Of a DNA stretch of 7,196 nucleotides, positions 1 through 5,933 are shown one piece after another (the first letter of the stretch is position 1; each line of letters begins with the position of its first letter). The notes under the pieces were generated by a model, which did not search any database, was not told where the DNA came from, and saw only the letters and a program-made list of their open reading frames with translations. The translations under genes and the position numbers were made by a program. This DNA comes from Ignavibacteriaceae bacterium (GTDB lineage Bacteria; Bacteroidota; Ignavibacteria; Ignavibacteriales; Ignavibacteriaceae), in assembly GCA_031292465.1 (NCBI GenBank), contig JARLHB010000445.1, positions 1 to 7,196 on the forward strand. Direction: 5' to 3'.

Positions 1-1280
1 CTACTCAATATATTTTCGGCGCATATGACAGTACGTTAAATATATATAAGACAGATAATACTATATCATCTTCCGGGGCTTTAAGCCAGATAAATATTGG
101 CGATGCAGCTACATCTGCTCCCGTTATTGTTTATAAGAATTCAATTCCCGAAATACTAATCGGTACACAAAACGGATATATTAAATCCTATTCAATAGAT
201 GCCACCAGTACAGTAATTGCGGACAGTTCAGCAAAGGGATACAGCATAACTAATATAGCAGCATATAACGATTATTATGCATTAGGCGGAACAATTAATG
301 TTATACACACAGCAGGTTCAAATTCTCAACAATCTTATGTCTATTTTATAAGTGATAATCTTGGAAATAAATATAGCAGCGCCGGATATCTAATCCAGAT
401 AGCTTTAACCAACGACAAAAACGGGAATAAAGAAATTGTTGCTTTACTAAGCGGAAATACTTTTGATATTATTAGCAGCGGTAAGTTAGTTGATGAATTT
501 AAAATAAATTCTATAGACTCAATAAAATCGTTTGCTCTTGCAGATTTGAAACAGGACGGCAATATTTATATAGTTTTTAATAATGGCAATAAGCTTGAAG
601 CCGTGAATATGCAGGGAGCAGAAGCAGATAACTTCCCGTTTACTGATCCGCAAAAACTTGGTTTTACGGGTGTTCCGCTGACGGCTGACATAACAGGTGA
701 CAATAAGTCTGAAATTATATCGGCAACAACCGACGGAAGAATATTTGCGATAAACGGTGTTTCGGGAAAAGTTGTAACGGGATTTCCAATATCTTCAGGC
801 GCGGAGCTTTCCGGTACGCCTGTATTGTATGAATATAACGGAAGTTTATCTCTTGCAGCATATAATCAGATGGGAACTTTTGCAGCGTGGGCAATATGTT
901 CGGGTACAGGAAAAGTTTTCTGGCAGGAAGAAAACGGGAACAACGGTAATAATGGTTATGTAGGAGCTGCTGTTTCGCAGAATATTATAAATACTTTTTT
1001 CCCTGCCAACAAAGCATATAATTATCCAAACCCTGTTTATAGCGGCGCTACCAGGATACATTATTATGTTTCGGAAGATTCCAAAATAGACATAAAGATT
1101 TTTGACGTTGCGGGTGATTATGTAGCAGGCTTAACCGATAATGCACAGGGGGGGCTTGAAAAAGAAACTCAATGGAATATAGGGAATATTCAGAGCGGTA
1201 TTTATTTTGCCAGCATAAAAGCTACCAGTGTAAGCGGGAAAGTTGAAACAAATATTATTAAAATTGCCGTTATTAAGTAA
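1..1280 (+). CDS. T9SS-secreted beta-propeller/FG-GAP-like protein, 3' part only
   Basis: The frame is open from the left edge (first full codon at position 3) to the TAA at 1278-1280, giving 425 visible residues with no N-terminus. The body has propeller-like strands with calcium-loop-like motifs: D138-K-N-G-N142-K-E-I, D181-L-K-Q-D185-G-N and D229-I-T-G-D233-N-K-S-E237-I. These resemble FG-GAP/VCBS repeats. Residues about 338-425 form a typical T9SS type A sorting domain: it opens with YNYPNP, then has I-x-Y, IDIKIFDVAGDYV, W-x-I-G-x-I-x-SGIYFASI, and ends in IIKIAVIK. In known T9SS cargo this domain directs passage across the outer membrane and is then usually removed. The protein is therefore probably cell-surface or extracellular. 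Its catalytic or binding role cannot be told because the N-terminal part is missing. A TTG at 546 is an internal leucine codon, not the start, since the frame reads through from upstream. A run of seven G at 1148-1154 lies inside the sorting domain. Confidence 0.88.
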   Translation, partial: TQYIFGAYDSTLNIYKTDNTISSSGALSQINIGDAATSAPVIVYKNSIPEILIGTQNGYIKSYSIDATSTVIADSSAKGYSITNIAAYNDYYALGGTINVIHTAGSNSQQSYVYFISDNLGNKYSSAGYLIQIALTNDKNGNKEIVALLSGNTFDIISSGKLVDEFKINSIDSIKSFALADLKQDGNIYIVFNNGNKLEAVNMQGAEADNFPFTDPQKLGFTGVPLTADITGDNKSEIISATTDGRIFAINGVSGKVVTGFPISSGAELSGTPVLYEYNGSLSLAAYNQMGTFAAWAICSGTGKVFWQEENGNNGNNGYVGAAVSQNIINTFFPANKAYNYPNPVYSGATRIHYYVSEDSKIDIKIFDVAGDYVAGLTDNAQGGLEKETQWNIGNIQSGIYFASIKATSVSGKVETNIIKIAVIK

Positions 1281-1330
1281 CCAGTTTATTAAAATAAATC
1301 AAGTTGATCGCCTATTTTTAGTTTATCAGA

Positions 1331-1436
1331 AAACCGTTGAAACGGTTACAAAACATAAGCTTTTTACTTGGCAGCCCATGACTTAAGTCATGGGCTGCTT
1401 AAATCAAATATGTGATTTTAACCGTTTTAACGGTTT
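1331..1436. repeat. REPIN/MITE-like composite inverted repeat, 106 bp
   Basis: Terminal arms at 1331-1347 (AAACCGTTGAAACGGTT) and 1420-1436 are reverse complements at 16 of 17 positions. Each arm is itself a hairpin: AACCGTT, a 2-nt spacer, then AACGGTT (1332-1347 and 1420-1435). Between them is a perfect 28-bp palindrome at 1371-1398, placed almost symmetrically with spacers of 23 and 21 nt. This nested symmetry is what REP doublets (REPINs) and small non-autonomous elements look like; such repeats in other genomes are moved by REP-associated tyrosine (Y1) transposases. No transposase and no clear target-site duplication is visible here, so mobility is inferred from structure only. It sits 50 bp after the stop of the secreted-protein gene and might also stabilise or end its transcript. 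Confidence 0.7.
1371..1398. repeat. Perfect 28-bp palindrome at the centre of the repeat element
   Basis: The left half-arm GCAGCCCATGACTT is followed directly by its exact reverse complement with no spacer. It can form a cruciform, or an RNA hairpin that needs a few central bases to open as a loop. No run of T follows on either strand (TTAAATC on the right; CAAGTAA on the reverse strand), so it does not match a classical intrinsic terminator. Its placement between two matching AACCGTT/AACGGTT hairpins argues that it is part of the repeat rather than an operator. Confidence 0.85.
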
Positions 1437-1658
1437 ACCATTACCAGCGGTCAACATGAGTAAAATAATTTAATTGGTTACCTGTGTTCCGGCTTAAAAC
1501 TACGCATAGGTAAGGGCAATACAATATTTTTTTGAACAGCCTGATTAATAAGAAGCTGTTGAGTTAACTTAAGGTATTATTCCGCGGTCTAATCCGGCAT
1601 ATGGCTGTATTACCCGGTGAAAATAAAGTAAACTATTTCTTTACTAAACTAAAAACTG
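1437..1658 (+). other. Non-coding region upstream of the peptidase/barrel gene
   Basis: No convincing gene lies in these 222 bases. They presumably hold the promoter and leader of the gene starting at 1659, but I find no clear promoter: a TTTG at 1531-1534 follows a TA at 1525-1526 with two bases too many for the Bacteroidota TAnnTTTG element. A possible 9-bp hairpin (with one G-T wobble) pairs 1478-1486 with 1505-1513 across an 18-nt loop. A hexamer TTACCA is repeated in tandem at 1435-1446. The bases just before the ATG (ACTAAACTAAAAACTG) are A-rich with no Shine-Dalgarno, which is common in Bacteroidota-like genomes. Confidence 0.5.
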
Positions 1659-4600
1659 ATGAAATTAAATTTAAATATTATACCAAAATTATTTGTCTTT
1701 ATTCTAACCGTATTATTAATTCAATCAACCTCATATTCTCAGTTTACGGATTTCCATCCTGAGTTAAAATGGTATACGATTACGGGCAAGCATTGTCAGG
1801 TTCATTTCCACGGTGGGGCAGAGCGCACGGCAATGGTTGTTGCCAAAATAGCAGATGAAGTAATCGGCCCGTTAACATCTCTTTATGATTATGACCCCGG
1901 AGTTATAAACTATATAATAAAAGATATTGATGATTATTCAAACGGCGCAACTTATTTCTTTGATAACAGAATTGAGATATGGACAAGCGCGCTGGATTTT
2001 GATTTGCGCGGAACGCATAACTGGCTTAGGAATGTTATTACGCATGAAACAACTCATATGGTGCAGATTCAATCAGGGATGAAGTTTTCCAGGACGTTTC
2101 CGGCTCTGTTTCTGCAGGTACTGAATTATGAGGATGAACGAAGGCCTGATATTTTATATGGCTTTCCGAATGTTATGGCGTCCTATCCTTTGGCAACTGT
2201 TAACGTGCCTTCATGGTTTGCAGAAGGTACTGCACAATATCAGCGTAAGGAATTTGGATATGATAACTGGGATTCCCACAGAGACATGATTCTAAGAAGC
2301 TATGCATTAAGCAACAACATGCTTACGTGGAATCAAATGGGTGTATTTGATAAAACAAGTTTGGGTAATGAATCTGTTTATAATTCCGGTTTTGCATTAA
2401 CAAGATATATTTCACAGAAATACGGCGAAGATAAAATTGAGAAAATTAGTCATGACCTTGGTAAGACAGGCGTTTTTACAATGGATCATGCATTTGAGGA
2501 CGTGCTGGGTAAGGACGGCATCGAAGTATATAATGAATGGAAAGATTATCTTGTCAGTGATTATAAAAAAAGAAGCAGTGATGTCTTATCCAACTTAGTT
2601 ATAGGCGATACCATTACAACCGGTGGCTTTGGAAACTTTTACCCGGTTTTCTCAAAAGACGGTTCTAAGTTTGCATACGTATCAAACAAAAACGAAGATT
2701 ATTTTTCCATAGCAAGTGTTTATGTATATGACTTTAAGACAAAAAAAGAAAAGATTGCGGCAGCACGGGTCAATTCTACATTAAGCTGGGTTCCGGGTAA
2801 AAATGAAATACTATATGCAAGGCTTGATGATGATAACCCTAACTGGAATAACGTGCATGATGTTTACGTTTATGATTTTGATAAAGACAAAGAGACAAGA
2901 TTAACTTTTGACCTTCGCGCAAACCAGCCGTCGGTTTCTCAGGACGGAAGCAAGATCGTTTTCATTTTTGAACGCGATGGTACGACTAATTTGGGAACAG
3001 TTGATTTTAACGGCAAGAATTTTAAACAACTTACAAGCTTTAAAAACGGCGAGCAGGTTTATCAGCCGAAATATTCACCCGATAACAGTTATGTCCTTTT
3101 TGATTATTCTTACGCAGATAACAGAAGCATTGCCAAAATTGATACGGCAGGAAATAATTTTCAATTTGTAATTAAAACTAATAATGACGACAGGAACGCA
3201 GCGTTTGATAAATCCGGGAATCTGATTTATTGTTCGGATTCTTCGGGTATATTTAATATTTATTCGTATAACCTGAAAACGGGGGAGAAGAAGCAGCTTA
3301 CCAATGCAATAGGCGGTACTTTTATGCCTTCAATTGATTCAAGCGGAAATATTTTATATTCGGGTTATACATCAAAAGGTTTTAAGATTTTCGAAATCAG
3401 TCCTGAACAGCAAAATAAGGTTATTGCAGGAAAAACATACCAGCGTTTAAATAATCCTCCGCTTGATAAAGACCAGCCGAAAGGCGATTTGGCTAAGTAT
3501 GATCTTGCCTCTTATCAAAACTATGATGATTATAAAGTGCCGGATTACAAGAAAGAACCCTACAGCGGCGTCTTTTCAAAGCTTACATTTTACCCGTTCA
3601 TCAGATACGATAACTATAATTCATCAAGTAATTTCTTTGAAAAGCTGAAGCCAGGCATGTATGTATCTTCAAGCGATATGCTTGACAGGTATGCAATATT
3701 TGCCGGGGCAGCTATAAATATGCGTGAGGAATGGGACTTGTTCCTTATTTTTAATTACCGGAATAAAATACCCGGGCTTTTTAATATGGGGATAAAACCT
3801 GAACTTTCTATAGAACTTTATGATATCAGAAGGCAGGCTAATACTTCGCTTGGCTTTGGGCCGGATACAGTCGGTAACAGCGTAAGTTATCTTTATACGG
3901 TTCCGGTTGATGTAAATTACAATCTTTTTGAAATTGATTTTGCCGCGAAGCAAAGAATCTTTTCACGCGGGCAGGATCTTGAATTCAGGTATATCTTTAG
4001 CCGTTACTCCGATGATATAGGCAGTTTTGTTTATAATTCTGATCAGGGTGCTACTTTATATCCTGCAACTACCGATTTCTATTTTATTGGAAGTAATTTC
4101 CAGTTGAAATATACTCTGGATATGATTAAACCGACAATTGATGAAGATATAAATCCTATTGGGGTAAGAGTTGACCTAACATATAATTATGAAGTAAACC
4201 AGTTTAACCCTAATGGAAATTATGAAGTTAAAGACGGTACACTGCAGCCGGTTTATAATAATTATAATTTCCACAGGCTGGAACTAAATTCCGAAATACA
4301 CTTCCCGTTGTTTGACCGCAGCACACTTGCAGCAAAAATAAGGCTTGGAAATATTTTCGGTCCTACTGAACCTGACTTTTTTGACTTTTATCTGGGCGGC
4401 TTAGTCGGCATGAAGGAATATCCGTTCTACGCAGTTGACGGCAATAAAGTCGGATGGTTCAATTTAACATACAGATTTCCGCTGTTCACAAATATTGATG
4501 CAAGGTTAGGGCATGTTTATCTTGACAAAATTTTCATGTCGTTTTATGGCGATGTAGGTAACGCATGGAATGGAAATTTTGATGCAAGCGGGTTGAAAAA

Positions 4601-4778
4601 AGGCGCTGGTTCTGAAATACGGATACAAATGAATTCATTTTATCTGTTCCCCACGGATGTTTTCTTTGATGCGGCTTATGGCCTGGATAAAGTATCGCGG
4701 ACCGTGAACGGTACTACTGTAACATACGGGCATGAATGGAGATTTTACGCCGGATTGTTATTCGGATTTGATATATAA
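1659..4778 (+). CDS. Exported HExxH metallopeptidase - TolB-like propeller - Omp85-like barrel fusion
   Basis: A 1039-residue protein with three readable parts. Residues 1-27 are a signal peptide (hydrophobic 11-21, likely cut SYS|Q28). Residues about 30-300 are a peptidase MA-like domain: H129-E-T-T-H133 is the zinc-binding motif and E189 in W186-F-A-E-G-T-A-Q-Y is the likely third ligand, as in gluzincins. Residues about 325-580 carry six PD40/TolB-type repeats, for example YPVFSKDGSKFAYVSN near 328, QPSVSQDGSKIVFIF near 423 and YQPKYSPDNSYVLF near 468. Residues about 640-1039 resemble an Omp85/bacterial surface antigen barrel: FYLGG at 910, NLTYRFPLF at 935, FYGDVGNAW at 962, and a terminal strand ending FYAGLLFGFDI. 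By analogy with BamA/TamA, where POTRA domains sit in the periplasm, the protease and propeller probably face the periplasm; this is inference. The substrate is unknown. The ATG at 1659 is chosen because it gives a clean signal peptide; no Shine-Dalgarno is seen. A 49-bp gap to the next gene suggests co-transcription. Confidence 0.85.
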   Translation: MKLNLNIIPKLFVFILTVLLIQSTSYSQFTDFHPELKWYTITGKHCQVHFHGGAERTAMVVAKIADEVIGPLTSLYDYDPGVINYIIKDIDDYSNGATYFFDNRIEIWTSALDFDLRGTHNWLRNVITHETTHMVQIQSGMKFSRTFPALFLQVLNYEDERRPDILYGFPNVMASYPLATVNVPSWFAEGTAQYQRKEFGYDNWDSHRDMILRSYALSNNMLTWNQMGVFDKTSLGNESVYNSGFALTRYISQKYGEDKIEKISHDLGKTGVFTMDHAFEDVLGKDGIEVYNEWKDYLVSDYKKRSSDVLSNLVIGDTITTGGFGNFYPVFSKDGSKFAYVSNKNEDYFSIASVYVYDFKTKKEKIAAARVNSTLSWVPGKNEILYARLDDDNPNWNNVHDVYVYDFDKDKETRLTFDLRANQPSVSQDGSKIVFIFERDGTTNLGTVDFNGKNFKQLTSFKNGEQVYQPKYSPDNSYVLFDYSYADNRSIAKIDTAGNNFQFVIKTNNDDRNAAFDKSGNLIYCSDSSGIFNIYSYNLKTGEKKQLTNAIGGTFMPSIDSSGNILYSGYTSKGFKIFEISPEQQNKVIAGKTYQRLNNPPLDKDQPKGDLAKYDLASYQNYDDYKVPDYKKEPYSGVFSKLTFYPFIRYDNYNSSSNFFEKLKPGMYVSSSDMLDRYAIFAGAAINMREEWDLFLIFNYRNKIPGLFNMGIKPELSIELYDIRRQANTSLGFGPDTVGNSVSYLYTVPVDVNYNLFEIDFAAKQRIFSRGQDLEFRYIFSRYSDDIGSFVYNSDQGATLYPATTDFYFIGSNFQLKYTLDMIKPTIDEDINPIGVRVDLTYNYEVNQFNPNGNYEVKDGTLQPVYNNYNFHRLELNSEIHFPLFDRSTLAAKIRLGNIFGPTEPDFFDFYLGGLVGMKEYPFYAVDGNKVGWFNLTYRFPLFTNIDARLGHVYLDKIFMSFYGDVGNAWNGNFDASGLKKGAGSEIRIQMNSFYLFPTDVFFDAAYGLDKVSRTVNGTTVTYGHEWRFYAGLLFGFDI

Positions 4779-4817
4779 ACAAAATTGGTCATCATTCTGT
4801 TAATTATTTATTTTATT

Positions 4818-4822
4818 AGAGG
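4818..4822 (+). promoter_or_regulatory. Shine-Dalgarno-like AGAGG for the DUF5683-like gene
   Basis: AGAGG lies 5 nt before the ATG at 4828 and 14 nt before the alternative ATG at 4837. The spacing favours 4828. It is notable because the genes starting at 1659 and 5934 show no such site. Confidence 0.5.
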
Positions 4823-4827
4823 CTAAA

Positions 4828-5748
4828 ATGGAAATTATGAAGGTAAAGAAAATATTATTTATTATTTTACTAATAACGCCTTTTATTTTTGTTAAAGCCC
4901 AGTCAAAAGAAAGCGCAAATTTGAACTTAAGCGGTAACATCTTCTTAGATTCCAAACTTGCCGTAAATTATTACGATTCTTTAAATACTGCTCCTGCTAT
5001 TCCAAACTACAACAAAAGGTCGCAATACCTTGCAGGACTTATGTCGTTAGTTCTTCCGGGTGCAGGTGAAGCTTATTCAGAAAATTATTTAAAAGCTGCT
5101 ATATTTCTTACAATTGAAGCGGCTGCAATTACGACAGCGTTAATTTATAATCATAAGGGAGACTTCCAGACAAGCTTTTTTCAGCAGTTTGCAAATCAAC
5201 ACTGGAGCGTTGTAAAATATGCCCAGTGGACTTTGAACAATCTTAAAATTATTAACCCTGATGCTACTGATGCTGAAATTGCGCAGTATAAAGCCGGCGG
5301 TGCAAAGCCGGTATTAACCGGCCCTGAAAATTCACCAACAGGTGTTAATTGGAGGAACCTTAATGATATGGAAAGTTCATTAGGTACCAGCGGGTATTCT
5401 CATCAACTTCCCGGTTTTGGGGAACAACAATATTATGAGCTGATAGGTAAATATCCCCAGTACAGTCATGGATGGAATGACAGCAATGCAGGCGATACTG
5501 ATTACCATATACTTTCATATAATTTTAACTGGTATTCACATCAGCGCGGGCTGGCTAATGAATATTACAAAACAGGTTCATTTGGAGTAGGTTTACTATA
5601 TGTTAACCATATACTTAGTGCTCTGGATGCAATTTGGTCAATGGATAAATATAACGGCACGCTTGCAATGAATGTAAGATTAAACAGTGAATATATGACA
5701 GATCATATCGAGCTGATACCGACATTTAATTTATCGTTCAATTTTTAA
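4828..5748 (+). CDS. Exported DUF5683-like protein of unknown function
   Basis: A 306-residue protein with a signal peptide (hydrophobic 9-22, likely cut VKA|Q25). Residues about 65-106 read YLAGLMSLVLPGAGEAYSEN followed by KAAIFLTIEAAAITTALIY. This pattern, a small-residue helix with LPGAGxxY and then a second hydrophobic helix, is typical of DUF5683-type proteins. A second hydrophobic stretch at about 251-270 ends in the S-A-L-D-A-I-W part, resembling the closing helix of that family. The middle (about 110-245) is an aromatic- and Gly-rich hydrophilic region with QQYYELIGKYPQY at 200-212. The last residues (IPTFNLSFNF) look like a beta strand ending in Phe, compatible with outer-membrane association but not proof of it. 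The function is unknown. An alternative start at 4837 would give a shorter, more usual MKVKK signal-peptide head, but the Shine-Dalgarno spacing favours 4828. It follows the peptidase/barrel gene by 49 bp and precedes a terminator. Confidence 0.78.
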   Translation: MEIMKVKKILFIILLITPFIFVKAQSKESANLNLSGNIFLDSKLAVNYYDSLNTAPAIPNYNKRSQYLAGLMSLVLPGAGEAYSENYLKAAIFLTIEAAAITTALIYNHKGDFQTSFFQQFANQHWSVVKYAQWTLNNLKIINPDATDAEIAQYKAGGAKPVLTGPENSPTGVNWRNLNDMESSLGTSGYSHQLPGFGEQQYYELIGKYPQYSHGWNDSNAGDTDYHILSYNFNWYSHQRGLANEYYKTGSFGVGLLYVNHILSALDAIWSMDKYNGTLAMNVRLNSEYMTDHIELIPTFNLSFNF

Positions 5749-5795
5749 TATCGCCTCTGTACGAATGGTTGGATTATAGCGCAAAATAAGAATAG

Positions 5796-5828
5796 TTTAG
5801 CTAATCACGGTGTAATTGTGTAAATTTG
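5796..5828 (+). promoter_or_regulatory. Possible Bacteroidota-type promoter upstream of der
   Basis: TAAATTTG at 5821-5828 is an exact match to the TAnnTTTG -7 element known from Bacteroidota. A weak -33 candidate, TTTA at 5796-5799, lies 21 nt upstream (consensus TTTG or TTG). Transcription would begin near 5835, just before the terminator hairpin at 5849. The motif is short and expected a few times per strand by chance in a window of this composition, so this is a weak call. Confidence 0.3.
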
Positions 5829-5848
5829 CATATAATTAGTTAAAAATT

Positions 5849-5889
5849 AAAGCGGTTGTACTGATTAAGTGGAATCGCTTTTTTTATTT
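5849..5889 (+). terminator. Intrinsic terminator after the DUF5683-like gene
   Basis: AAAGCGGTT (5849-5857) pairs with AATCGCTTT (5873-5881), nine pairs including one G-U. Above a G-G mismatch, TACT pairs with AGTG (5859-5862 with 5868-5871, one U-G) around a GATTA loop. A T-rich tail (TTTTTTTATTT, 5879-5889) follows. It begins 100 bp after the stop at 5748 and most simply ends the transcript of the two envelope genes. It also lies only 44 bp before der, so a leader role for der is possible. Confidence 0.82.
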
Positions 5890-5933
5890 CAGATAGAAGC
5901 GGTATTTTGTAATTCAAATTTTAGAAATTATTT

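Noticed and set aside
546..1280. A separate gene starting at the TTG at 546
   Set aside because: The same frame is open without a stop from position 3, and the TTG lies within a propeller-type motif (ADLKQDGN), so it is an internal codon of a larger truncated gene.
1371..1398. The 28-bp palindrome as a classical intrinsic terminator of the first gene
   Set aside because: No T-run follows the stem on either strand, and the palindrome is framed by matching inverted repeats, which fits a repeat element better. A side effect on transcription is still possible.
1331..1436. A short CRISPR array
   Set aside because: The repeated units are inverted relative to each other and are themselves palindromic, there are only two, and no equal-length spacers or cas genes are present.
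1525..1534. TATTTTTTTG as a Bacteroidota promoter for the peptidase/barrel gene
   Set aside because: The spacing between TA and TTTG is four bases instead of two, and no TTG/TTTG -33 element is found at a fitting distance.
3669..3953. Minus-strand open frame of 94 codons inside the barrel gene
   Set aside because: It lies wholly antisense to a long, well-supported coding frame with recognisable domains, and its product resembles no family I know.
5904..5911. TATTTTG just before der as a -7 promoter element
   Set aside because: It is one base short of TAnnTTTG and no suitable -33 element lies upstream, so it is not called, although a der promoter downstream of the terminator is likely.
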